Source of the DNA: Porogramme epimiltina | Taxonomy: Eukaryota > Basidiomycota > Agaricomycetes > Polyporales > Polyporaceae | Direction of reading: 5' to 3' | NCBI GenBank assembly: GCA_900155495.1 | Contig: FTLJ01000241.1 | Span: forward strand, 1-53,998 | Length of the DNA stretch: 53,998 nt | In this document: positions 22,157-32,137 of the stretch, piece by piece | How the letters are laid out: each line of letters starts with the position of its first letter | Numbering within the stretch: position 1 is the first letter of the stretch | Made by a program: the position numbers and the translations under genes | Notes under the pieces: model-generated | Told to the model about the DNA's origin: nothing | Seen by the model: only the letters and a program-made list of their open reading frames with translations | Database searches by the model: none

Positions 22157-23857
22157 TCACCATGATACCACTGGGACCTCTGGGCCAGGTATAAACTCTT
22201 CGAACAGCAGATCCCCCTCTCCCACCGCATCCGCAATCCTCTTCTCGTAAGCCTCCGCCCTCCGTCTGAACACCTCCGGATCGCGCGCATTGTGCCAGAA
22301 GACAAGATGGAGTCGCTTGAATCCCTTCCCACACGCAGCGCGCGCGGCCGCACAGCTTGCTATGACGTCTAGATAGTCGTCGAACCAGGTGGGACCCTCG
22401 AGATGTAGATGCGCGAGCTCCGGGCACGGAACGGGAGGCACATTCGCACCACCGCCGTCGAGACCTAGCTCGGGATGGAGGGAACAGAACAGGTCGGTAA
22501 CATCGGTCGTGCCCATGCTCGAAGTCTTCAGGTTCTTGAGGCGGGGGAGAGCGCCGAAAACGACTTTCCAGTCTTCGAGTGTAACATCGTCGAGGATACC
22601 TGTGATGTTCAGGGAGTGCACGCTATTGGCGGTACCGTTGCGGAGGATTCGTACGCTGGAACGGAGTACCCTAGGGAGGAAGTGATCGCCCATGCTCCAT
22701 TGATTCGAGTGGGACACGAAATCCATGGTGAGGTCGCCTGTAATCGCAGCGGAAGTTGCGATAGTGACACCGTCAGGAGTGGACGCGCCGACATTGACCA
22801 CCGTCGCATCGCGGAGATGACAGAGGTGTGATGTGTCGGGTGGTAGCATCGAAATGAAGGAAGATGGTTGGTCGACGTCGTGTTCATCGAGGTCGCCCAT
22901 GAGGTGAATACGAGCTGTCGGCGGGATGTATACGCACGCCAGGAAGACAGAAACGAAGGACCTTCGATCGCTCAAGGTGAGGCCGTGCAACGTAGGGAAT
23001 GGTATAGGGTGTTGGAGAACTGGGGTTGTAGGTAGATGTACCGCACGGGATATGGTGTCTATCAACTTGAGTTCTTGAAGTTCCGTGCAATTGCTGAAGG
23101 CGGCCAATAGTTCTTGGAAAGTAACGCGTGTTCCGAACGGGCACTCTGTTAAGGACAGCACGCGCAACCTAGGGAATACGGTCGCCATTTGATGAAAGCT
23201 TGGTATGCGAACACGGGAGAGCTTGAGCACGGACAATGCAGGGAAGGAGTCGACAGAAACCACGGCGTCCCCGATCAATGGTCCGTCGGGAAGGTGGAAA
23301 CCGCTCGACGTGAAAGGCTGCGGATGTATTACCAGTTCTTCTAAGCGGCTCATGGCTCGGTAAAGTGACAGTGGGTGAGGATTCGCAGGAGGATTTGAGA
23401 GATCGATCCACTTCGATGGGGAAATGACGAGCTTCAGGATGCGGTTGGCGATCGTCGGGGGTAATGTGTCCAGTGTGGTTGCGACGGAGTCGGGGGAGAA
23501 GAAGTAAAGGGTTAGGGGAGATGAGCCAGAGCGTTGAATCGAAAGATGAAGCCAGTTGAGGGTGGCGCAGACGTTGATATGATTCCAGAACAGGGGGGTA
23601 GAGCATATGATGTCGTACCAATGTCGACACACGAACATTAACGGGGCCCATGTTGCGCAGGTATTCTTCCAAGGATGTGAAAGAACCTGCCAGTGAGGGA
23701 GGTGTGGCTCGGAGATGGACAAGATTTGGACAAATATCTCGTTAGGAAGTTTGCTGATAGGAAGATTGTCGTTCCATTGCGGCTCGAATTGCTTGAACGG
23801 TAGCATCATAGGTTCGGGAGAGGATGTTCCTGGGTTCACGACTTCGTATTGTTCCAT
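22157..23857 (-). CDS. F-box protein B (tandem duplicate)
   Basis: Single-exon frame of 566 aa starting MEQYEVVNPG. The F-box-like segment ISKLPNEIFVQILSIS and the following WAPLMFVCRHWYDIICSTP are nearly identical to protein A. The leucine-rich remainder is clearly paralogous but diverged. A 5' UTR intron (23966-23891, GTGAGT...ACAG) sits at the same place as in copy A. The C-terminal ends differ (FEEFIPGPEVPVVSW here), consistent with the duplication breakpoint lying at or just after the stop. Likely an SCF adaptor of unknown target. Confidence 0.85.
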   Translation of the reverse strand: MEQYEVVNPGTSSPEPMMLPFKQFEPQWNDNLPISKLPNEIFVQILSISEPHLPHWQVLSHPWKNTCATWAPLMFVCRHWYDIICSTPLFWNHINVCATLNWLHLSIQRSGSSPLTLYFFSPDSVATTLDTLPPTIANRILKLVISPSKWIDLSNPPANPHPLSLYRAMSRLEELVIHPQPFTSSGFHLPDGPLIGDAVVSVDSFPALSVLKLSRVRIPSFHQMATVFPRLRVLSLTECPFGTRVTFQELLAAFSNCTELQELKLIDTISRAVHLPTTPVLQHPIPFPTLHGLTLSDRRSFVSVFLACVYIPPTARIHLMGDLDEHDVDQPSSFISMLPPDTSHLCHLRDATVVNVGASTPDGVTIATSAAITGDLTMDFVSHSNQWSMGDHFLPRVLRSSVRILRNGTANSVHSLNITGILDDVTLEDWKVVFGALPRLKNLKTSSMGTTDVTDLFCSLHPELGLDGGGANVPPVPCPELAHLHLEGPTWFDDYLDVIASCAAARAACGKGFKRLHLVFWHNARDPEVFRRRAEAYEKRIADAVGEGDLLFEEFIPGPEVPVVSW

Positions 23858-24969
23858 GTCCAATATTAAGCATTGGTGGAGTGCTCTTGGCTGTTTCCGG
23901 GTGACGGGCAGCGGTGACAGTATACGTAAATATGGGAGAGGAGTATCGCAAAGAGGCGTAACTCACCACAGAATGATGGAAAACAATCAAGAACCCTTCA
24001 AACGCACGTCCCCGCGGGCCGTAAATACGCAACTGTCCTTCAAGTTAGTGTACTGAAGCTTGTTTTTCGTCCCCACGATTCCGCCGACACACCACCCACA
24101 TCCAACTCCTTCTCGGACCTCATTCCCCCCTCATAGAAGCGAGAGGGTGTTTCAAGGCAAAAAGCACATACCTGATAGCGTCCAAATGGGCACACTTTCC
24201 TCCACGCACACCTAGCCTATCCCTATATCAGAGAGATGAGGCCTGAGGTTCCAATGTGGCCGAGCGACTGGGTGTCTGGATCAAGGATTAAAGTGAAAGT
24301 GCGTCTTGACCCGAGAAATCAAGGTGTTAAGTGAGACTGTGATGTGGAATGGTGGAGAGGCGATCTCGTGGTGGCAGCCAGATGGTGAGGTTTGTCGTCG
24401 TTAGATTCCACAGGTTGCAGACGGTGAACCCGAGCATCGGTATTGGCATCAGAGGTCGGTCGGGCGGGCGGCCCGGAGCAGCCACAGGAGTCCGAGGGGC
24501 CCGGTTCGGCGTCTCAACTCCAAGGAACGCGGAAACCTTCAAGACGTCATCATGGCCAAAATTTGCAAAACTAATAGCTCCCAGTATCATCCTTCATCGA
24601 CGTACAAAGGATACCCTATCTGTTAGTTTACTGTTTCACATCTTGGCTCAAGTGTTACATCCGCCACGAAATGAAACCAATAGCACAAATAACAGCAGCA
24701 GCGAGCACCGTCCGAACCTCGAATACTAGGCCAAAATCATACACTGAGGGGTCCGAGTCATCGCAGAATGTCAATTTGATAGCTCAGTCTGACCTCGCGC
24801 AACGACCCTCCACCCCTGCCACCCCTCGCGCCCGCTCGTGATCGCTCCCTCGCCCTCCAGGACATCAACATCCGCCGCGAGCACAGCAGCCGCGATGGCC
24901 GCTGCAGCGCCGGGCGCCCACGTACTCGCGATGCACCTGAGCCGGCCGTGCCCAAAGCTAAGAAGGCGC
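22157..24969 (-). repeat. segmental duplication, copy 2
   Basis: Holds F-box gene B, its upstream region and the last 200 bp of the intact P450-like gene. The match to copy 1 ends inside the P450 at about 24969, right after the word AGAAGGCGC shared by both copies. Confidence 0.8.
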
Positions 24970-25961
24970 GAGGTCCACTCCCCCTCGGGGATGTGTGCCC
25001 AGCGGTGTGGATCGAAGACGTGCGCGTCAGGGCCCCAAACGACGGGATCGCGCTGCGCGGCCTCGACGTCTGCAACAAAGGATGTGGGGGAGGGAGAAGG
25101 AAGGGTAGCTCCGACGGCGCGCAGGAGGTGGGCCAGGGGCGCGGGAAGGACGTCGCGAGGGACATGTCGCGATATGCGGCGTGTGGGTGGATAGAGGCGG
25201 AGGACCTCGTGAATTACAGCCTTTGCGCTTGGGGAACCCTCCGGACCGTTGTCCCGGAACTGGGCGAGGGTCGGGCAGTCGTGGAAGGCCATGAACGTGG
25301 ACCTCAAGTGGGTATCGCGGTGAGCGTACGCAATGGTTACTGCGACGACGCGCCACATCGTCTCGTAGGTGGGGATGATTATCTCCAGAGGGTTGTCCAC
25401 GTGTGGGACCCATGTGCGAAGCTGAGCATTCAGCTCCTGGAGGAGGTGCGAGGGGATGGGTACCGGAGACTTTGACAGTGTCCACAGATGGTTGAGCTGT
25501 ATAGTGATTCTGTCAAGCTTCTCAAGCTCGAGGAGCATAGGGTCGGCCCTGAGGAAGGTGACCAATACGACGTGGAGGACCGTGACTCGGACGGTCTTGT
25601 CGAATGTATGCGCGCTACCTGGCTGTACATGCAAGCCGATTGCGCTTGTGGCAGCGTCGGAGACCCGCGTCCAGTCCGTGATAGAGACAAGGTCCTTCAT
25701 ATATTTGACAAACTTGACATGAACGTCAGAGGAAGGTGATGTAAACGTCGAATTGATCTCAAACGCGCGCACGAAGCGAGCATTGGCTCTCGCGCGGGAC
25801 TCGAGGAGGGAGGAAAGGGAGAAGCTTGAGGGTGAGAGGAGCCTCGTAATCGCAGAGGTGTCACGGAGGACTACGGGTGGGAGACGGCGGAAGAATCTAA
25901 GGACAACACGAAGGGTGTGGATGAGTGCTAGGATGAAGATGGCAGAAGTGAGAAGCGTCAT
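24771..25961 (-). CDS. P450-like protein, intronless and short
   Basis: A 396-aa single-exon frame from ATG 25961. It starts with a membrane anchor (LLTSAIFILALIHTLRVVL). It then has the K-helix ExxR (HEVLRLYPPTRR), the meander motif FDPHRW and the heme loop FGHGRLRCIA with Cys as thiolate ligand. The last glycine of FxxGxxxCxG is replaced by Ala, as in a number of fungal P450s. At 396 aa it is about 100 residues shorter than usual. The I-helix AGxDT motif is not evident, because the region between residues 200 and 250 lacks it. It may be a real but atypical monooxygenase or a neofunctionalised relative; the substrate is unknown. It is the source of the truncated tail at 21955-22137. Confidence 0.75.
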   Translation of the reverse strand: MTLLTSAIFILALIHTLRVVLRFFRRLPPVVLRDTSAITRLLSPSSFSLSSLLESRARANARFVRAFEINSTFTSPSSDVHVKFVKYMKDLVSITDWTRVSDAATSAIGLHVQPGSAHTFDKTVRVTVLHVVLVTFLRADPMLLELEKLDRITIQLNHLWTLSKSPVPIPSHLLQELNAQLRTWVPHVDNPLEIIIPTYETMWRVVAVTIAYAHRDTHLRSTFMAFHDCPTLAQFRDNGPEGSPSAKAVIHEVLRLYPPTRRISRHVPRDVLPAPLAHLLRAVGATLPSPSPTSFVADVEAAQRDPVVWGPDAHVFDPHRWAHIPEGEWTSRLLSFGHGRLRCIASTWAPGAAAAIAAAVLAADVDVLEGEGAITSGREGWQGWRVVARGQTELSN

Positions 25962-27146
25962 GGCGACGTACTTTCTCACTCTGTAAAGCGAGGGCTTGTT
26001 ATATGCGAAAACTACAGTTTGAGCGTGGTATCAGTCAGGCAGACGGCCACGCTTGTAGAAAAGCAGGGCGCCAAAACCTTACTAGGTTACCGCAGAGTGT
26101 TGAGCTGCTGCGGTAGGTCCTATAGGCTGCTGAAGCCGGGGCTAGTAGGCTTGACGGGTCATGCGTACTCGGATGCGCGCCGAAGAAGGCTATGCGGAAG
26201 AACTCTACGTTGAATCCGAGAACGAGCCAGGCTCCATGGAGGCCCTTGTACGTAGGTAAACCTGTGAGACGATCCGGAAGAGGGTTCCACGACCATCCTT
26301 AGCGAGGACCACCGCCGTAGAGCATCCGCCGCAGACGCAGTCTGAGGTCTCCGTAGAGTATCTTTATTGTGGTCGACAGTCACTGTGTTGGGGCGGTTCG
26401 GTGGGTGACGTGCGGGCGATGAACCGACGATACTGCGGTGTAGCATCGCGGAGTCGATGGTGCCCATTCATATGTGTACTGTCCGAGAAAGCACTGAGTA
26501 GGTCCTCCATATGGACGCAATAAAGGCTGAGCTGACGTACGGGTAGGTACAAGGGTATGGTGACCGATGATTGATCCTGGAACACTTTCAGCGTCCGTCA
26601 ATTATGAGAGAGGAAGTGATTAGGTTTCGAGAATTGTTTGAGCTGGAAGACGACTTGGGCCGATCACGAGTTTATTGTATTATGTGTGGGCGTGAAGTAT
26701 CTTGCATAAAATGTGAAAAATGTCCTTGGAGGCCGGACTCGTTGGCGTGTTAAGCTTGTCCCGTGTTGCCAGCGTGTGCTATACATATGTGAAAACGGAG
26801 ATGCCATGACAGATGCACTTGTTGTTTTCGGATATTGCAGTGTTGGCATACAAAATCCATGACACAGATATCGGCGAGTTTTGAGGATGCATCACGAAAG
26901 TTCATAGAATAGGAAGAGACTTGGAAGTTCGACTTGCTTGGAGACAACGAACAAATATCAGTTAAGTCGGCAAGGCCCGGCCCAACGCCGGGACGGCCCG
27001 GCGTCGGGACCAGATCAGGAGCGCACGCGGGACTCGCGACGCGCCCAAGTCGTGGGTCGTGGCCCTCTCCGCCACTCAAATTCACTTCGGCCTCCCCCAT
27101 CCTCAAGCAAGAATTTCGCGAACGATCCCCATCCTCCACAAGCCAC
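25962..27146. other. stretch with no confident gene
   Basis: Only a 49-codon plus-strand frame at 26604-26753 is notable: Cys-rich, with CIMC and CIKCEKC. A GC-rich imperfect palindrome (GGCCCGGCC...GGCCCGGCG) lies around 26975-27010. Confidence 0.35.
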
Positions 27147-28489
27147 ATGCCATATGCGTCTTCGGATCCATTGAGTGGTCCACTCTATGGCTTGGATCCC
27201 TCAACAATGCCATCGTTTCGTACAGGCGCAAACAAAGGAGATCTACTGTCCAGGAAAAAGGCTCTCGAAGAGGAAATCGTCGCTATAAACGCTATGCTTA
27301 ACGCGACACTACCGATCAGCCAGCTTCCAAATGAGGTCCTCACGGAGATTTTTCTTCTATCCTGGCCTGCACGCTGCGGCGCATGGCGTACAACTTTCAC
27401 CGACGCAGAAAGCGAAGAGAGCGACGAAAGCGACGAGATCGACAAGGATAGCGAGGGCGAGGACAGCGACGATGGCGGCGAAAGTGATGACAAAGATGAT
27501 AGCGATGAAAGCAAGGAGCGAGAGTACTCAGACAGACGTCCACCCTACCCGTGGCTCCCGCTCATGCTCGTATGCAGACGCTGGAGGGCGGTTGCCCTGT
27601 GTACACCTCGGCTGTGGAGCACCATCAAGGTCTACGGCAAACAGGAGCTCTTGACCGTTGCACTTGGTCGTACTGCTAACTCGATAATCAGCGTCACATT
27701 CTACGACACGAATACGGCAATATCGTCGCTGCCGGCTGTTTTGGAAAACTCGTCTCGTCTTCGGGAACTAATCTTCCCGAAGATGAGTCACAAAGAGCTT
27801 ACCTCTGTTGCGTCCATCTTCCTTCACGACACCTCAAACCTCCAGGTACTCAAGCTGCAGCACTATGACCTAGGCCCCGCTGGGTATCCTCCAAAACGTT
27901 ATTCCGGCCCCTTTTCCCTCGAATATCATCATCTAGCGTCATTGAGGAGTCTCACCCTCCAAGGAGTAATCGTTACACCCTTGGATCCTCAAAGCATGTT
28001 TCGGCTTACCCGTCTCGAACTGAAGCATTGCAAGTTCGACCCATTACTCCCTATCTCCTCTTTCCTCGTTACGCTAGGAGGATTACAGACCCTCGAAACG
28101 CTTGTGCTAGATGAAGTATTATCGCATCTTCCCATTCCTAACTCGAGCGGCAATATACTCCCCCAGCCCGTTCTTCTTCCGGCCCTAAAGACTCTCTTTC
28201 TTGCCGAATCCCACACACTCCCGGCGGCGGCGAGGGCGTCTTCGTTGGCTCACGGCTGCAGCAGTTGAAGATCATCGGGATCTATATGGATGATCGCATG
28301 GATATTATTAATGCGGCACAGGACTTTCTGCGCTTCCGTGTGGCTCGGGGCGCGCCGCTTAAGGTGCTCCACCTCGAGCTAGGCTACCGTTCGAAGAAGG
28401 ATTTCGCGCTGTACCGCGACGCCGACCTCCAAGGGCTCCGTGACTGCTCTCCCCAAACGACGATCTACTTGGAGAAAGTGAACAACTGA
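27147..28489 (+). pseudogene. F-box protein gene with frameshift
   Basis: From ATG 27147 the frame encodes a coiled-coil-like lead, an F-box segment (ISQLPNEVLTEIFLLSWP) and the second half WLPLMLVCRRWRAVALCTP. Leucine-rich strands follow. Between the two F-box halves lies an insertion of about 45 residues composed almost only of Asp, Glu, Ser and Lys (27405-27535). Near 28220 a CCGGCGGCGGCG repeat precedes loss of frame. The C-terminus resumes in another frame from about 28223 (GEGVFVGSRLQQLKIIGIYM) and ends EKVNN at 28489. The total of 1343 nt is not a multiple of three, so one indel explains it. This could be a true frameshift, or an assembly error at the CGG repeat. Confidence 0.75.
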
Positions 28490-28626
28490 CGCTCAACACT
28501 TAGGTCGAGAATGGTTTCTGGGACAGGGCGGAGGTGCGGAGAATGGCCAAGAGCCTTCTTGTTAGACTTCTGCCTAGTTTACACGTCAAACATCTCTTGT
28601 ACCGCAACTTTATTGATGTAACCCGC

Positions 28627-29373
28627 TTAGAAGCCACACACGGTCGCGGCGACGAACGCTACAACCGTGAGCCCTAGAATGTGTGCATCGAGGGTTTGCC
28701 CACTGCCGGTTCCGCCAGAAGATGTCGTCTATGAGGGTGGAGGAAGCGCGGCGGGTGAACATCGATGACGTCATAACGGCGGCACAAAGGACTCCACGTA
28801 CAGTGGTAGAATTAGCAGGAGCTGATGTAGAGCTTCCCGTGCTTGTAGAAGATGATGATGAGCTACCAGTTCCTGAGCTCGACGAGGACGTTGAGGATGA
28901 CGAAACCGGCCGCGTGCTGGTGCTGCTCGACGTCAAGCTCGTGGACGTCGATAGAGTGGTCGTGGTCTGGGCTACCGACGTTGTGGTGCTCGTGGTGCTT
29001 GAGATGGGACCGCCCGGGTTGCTTGAGGAAGACGTGGTAGAGCTGGAACCGGTGATCACGGATCCAATGGGCGTGATCTGGATTGTCGTCGTCTCCGTTA
29101 CGTGGGACCCGGAGACGGAGGTGGTGAAGACGATTGTGGTTTCTGGCCTACTGATGGTAGTACTTGAGGTGTCCTGGGAGGTACGGGAAAGGTTAGAGAG
29201 TGCTAGGCGCTCCGGGAGAGAAGTATATCGTACAGCACGAATATGTGGTGCATTCGCCTGAACGCATTCGGCTGCGATGGGTAGTGAGTAAGGTGGTGTC
29301 GTATAACCGTCTCATGACAAAACTCACCAACTAGAAGGAAAGCAAGAGCCAGCCATGCTTGAAAAGAGCGCAT
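28627..29373 (-). CDS. Ser/Thr-rich GPI-type surface protein
   Basis: Three exons (29373-29328, 29271-28802, 28728-28627) encode 205 aa. The N-terminus MRSFQAWLALAFLLVAEC is a signal peptide. The central 130 residues are over half Ser and Thr, with runs such as STSTSLTSSSTSTRP, and are expected to be heavily O-mannosylated. The last exon ends in a hydrophobic stretch (LGLTVVAFVAATVCGF) directly before the stop, the layout of a GPI-anchor signal. No catalytic domain is visible, so it is probably a cell-wall or plasma-membrane stalk protein. A TTATAA motif at 29456-29461 lies about 85 bp upstream on the sense strand. Confidence 0.75.
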
Positions 29374-30010
29374 TTTAGGGGCTGAAGAAACGGATCAGCA
29401 GTGACGGTGGCGCAGTCTCCGCTGTGGGGCTTGTTCGAGGTGGAAAAACTGGTCCGTTATAAGCGTTCCGAGAGAGGCGCGCTCGAAGGTCCAACCCAGC
29501 TCTTTCCACGCGCCCCATCTGCTGCGGGTGTCGCGATCCACCACCATTGGAGCGTCGAGAACCGAAGATGGCCCTCGCCTCTTGATCACGGGGCCACCCT
29601 CCTCGACTGGTGCCTGCGTTCGCAACGTAGAATTCATCTATCATACGTACAAGACGGCCAGTCTCCCCCGGCTGCGCAGCATCGTGGACATTGAGCGTCG
29701 AAGGTTGGACGGGCGCGACGATGTCGACTCCTTCTAGGCTTAGTGCCATCGAAATAGGGGGCGTTAGGCCATCTAACTTTGTGGTAATCTATATATAGAA
29801 CGCATTAGAACATATATATAGTCCATTATAATGTTCCGTCGACCTACCTTGAAGTAAGCTGGGAGTCTTACGAGATATATGGGGATACGTAGGATGGGCA
29901 CTCGTCACAGACAAGCATATAACGCAGCCAAAAGGGGTCTTTGTTACTGACGCAAGGTAGGTAGTAATACAACTGGAGAGGTGAGGGTAAAACAACTCTG
30001 GCGGCGATGA
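29374..30010. other. intergenic, no recognised gene
   Basis: Upstream region of the surface-protein gene and 3' flank of the SDR gene. A minus-strand 80-codon frame at 29395-29637 lies across the TATA motif and is probably chance. Confidence 0.4.
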
Positions 30011-31259
30011 TCACCACTTCTCGTGGGCGGGACGCACTAGAGACAGCAGCTGTCAGGTTGTTCGACATAATGGAGTGAATAAAGTACTCACTGTCCATCT
30101 CCCACGTCCATGCGGACCGATCTTGTCCAACGAGGTAAAGATAGGCCTGGACTGAGGTCAGATTCATGTTTCCGTCATAGAGAATGAGGAGTGATAGATA
30201 CCATTGCAACACCTTTCGGATCGACACGAATGTCCGGATTCACGCGCCAGTCCTTAGATATATCGCCGAAGTTGTTGAGTGCCCAATCTGTCATGACCGC
30301 TACGGACGGAGGAGCGTTAGAAAGGAACCCCCAGGTACTAAGCATGGCATGTGAACTTACGGCCGTCAATAATAACATGCGCAACCTGCAGACCCGAAGG
30401 GTACCATTTCAATAAGACACGCTATAAGCCCGCTCAAGACACTCACGTGGATGTTCTCCTTCCCAAACTCCTTGTTCAAGCTCTGGCTCAACGCGCGCAG
30501 CGCATGCTTCCCCGCCGAGAACACGCTCGTGATCGGGCCCCCGCGCACGCTCCCAGTCGCGCCCGTGAAGATGAGCGTCCCGCGTTTGCCCCTCTCGTCC
30601 AGCTCATTCTTCTGGAACGTCTCGACCACTTGCCGCGCGAACGCAAACGCCCCGTGCACGTTCGCGTCGACGACCCCCTGCACGTTTGCTTGGTGGATGC
30701 GTAGGAATGGCTTGCGGACGACCCAGCCGACGTTGTAGACCGCGACTCGAAGCTCGGACGGGGCGGTGGAAGAAGTGGGCCAGGTGTGCGCAGCGATGGT
30801 GGAGAAGACGGTGGTCATGGCGTCATAGGTGTATGCTCCGACGGGGAAGGCGGCGACCTAGGGCCAAGGGTGAGAGTCGGCTACTAGCTGAAGCCTGAAG
30901 CGGAGTAGTGTGGGGGTGGGGGCCAAGGTTATAGAGAGGGGAGACGTGTTGAGACGGGCAGAGCGAGAACACACACCTCAGCCCCTGTGGCGTTGAGTTC
31001 ATCAGCAAGCTTGCTCATGTCGCCAGCTGCGCGTGCAATGAGCGCGACGCGGTATCCCTCCTTCGCAAAGAGACGGCTGCATCGAGGCCGTCATTATTGC
31101 TATGCTCCAGAACCACAGGGAAAGAACATACGCAGTAGTCCCTCCGATCCCTGCAGCACCAGGCGCTCGTTCAGGTATGTGTTGTTAAAAGGATTGTAGG
31201 TTAGACGTACCCGATCCGTTTCCAACACCAGCAACAATGATGAGGGGCCGAGAAGACAT
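30011..31259 (-). CDS. short-chain dehydrogenase/reductase 1, atypical
   Basis: Eight exons (31259-31211, 31150-31132, 31076-30977, 30857-30447, 30385-30361, 30299-30202, 30146-30092, 30036-30011) give exactly 260 aa. The nucleotide-binding motif is VAGVGNGSGIGG and the strand RVALIAR follows. The serine of the SDR triad is in IFTGATGS. The expected Tyr of YxxxK is Phe (SVFSAGK); Lys is kept. The NNAG motif is degenerate (NVG). The C-terminus DMRPAHEKW is typical of this fungal NAD(P)-binding subfamily. Exon 2 is a 19-nt micro-exon. It may be a reductase with a changed mechanism or a non-catalytic binder. It is the divergent partner of the paralogue starting at 32138. Confidence 0.87.
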
Positions 31260-32137
31260 TGTTGAGAGGATTCGAATGCGCCCGGATTTGACAGGGATAT
31301 TGACGACGCAGTTGAGCGGCGGTCTAGCAATATACGGCACGTCTTCCGGTTTCGCGTTCCTCGCGAGCAGGAAGGCCTATACAGTTGGAACTTCGGGGTG
31401 TGGGGTCGCCGTGCCCGAGCCCTGACCAAGCGTGCTTGCCCGGCTATTTCGGCACCACAGCTACCGGAGACTTGGAAGAAGGGGCATACATTTGATAGAC
31501 GTTGATAGTTTCCGGCTTGTCGAACGCCCGAGGGACAGAGACGAAATCAGAGGAGACGTGCGGAGGAAAGAATGACGAAGGCGAGAGGAAGGCGGCAAGG
31601 GAGGTGCCATTACAGAAGCGCTCAATGGATGCTTATAGAAGTAAATACCACTTTGATCGTGAATAACACCGGATGGGCGCTTAATTGACTACAACTCAAC
31701 GAATTCTCGGAGAACGCATCTCCTACTACCACCAACGCCTTCTACGACCTACTGAAACTGACAGGAAAGACCTGAGGCAGCTTCCTTGAAGCTAGGAGGG
31801 TTGCAACCTCGTTAAATGGCGTTCAATCTCTGAACACCAGAGATCACTGCTGCGCCAGGTATGTCCGATCTTCGAGAACTCGGTCAGCCTCGGGGTCCCT
31901 GCCCGGAGCTTAGAGAGCTACCCACAGGATACTGTGCGTGTGCGGGCTTCGTCAGGTATACAGTACCATGCCGATGGGGCCCTTTCTCCGTTTAATGGCC
32001 TTACGCCGAGCACAATCCCAGGCCTCCCGGGTATAAAGGGCACCAGTGTCCTCCAAGGTCAGCCTCAGTAGCACCTAGAACTCACTTCTCTACCCGACCC
32101 TCTCGTTCTCCTTTACAGCTTATCACATCACACTAAC
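31260..32137. promoter_or_regulatory. shared intergenic region of the divergent SDR pair
   Basis: 878 bp between the two start codons. A TATAAA at 32032-32037, about 100 bp before the SDR2 start, is a good TATA box. I see no coding sequence. Confidence 0.55.

Noticed and set aside
28683..29261. A 192-codon plus-strand frame rich in Val, Asp and Glu
   Set aside because: It is the complement of the Ser/Thr-rich surface protein; the minus strand has a signal peptide, introns and a GPI-type end.
29395..29749. Minus-strand frames upstream of the surface protein
   Set aside because: They overlap its TATA region and show no similarity; more likely promoter and 5' UTR.
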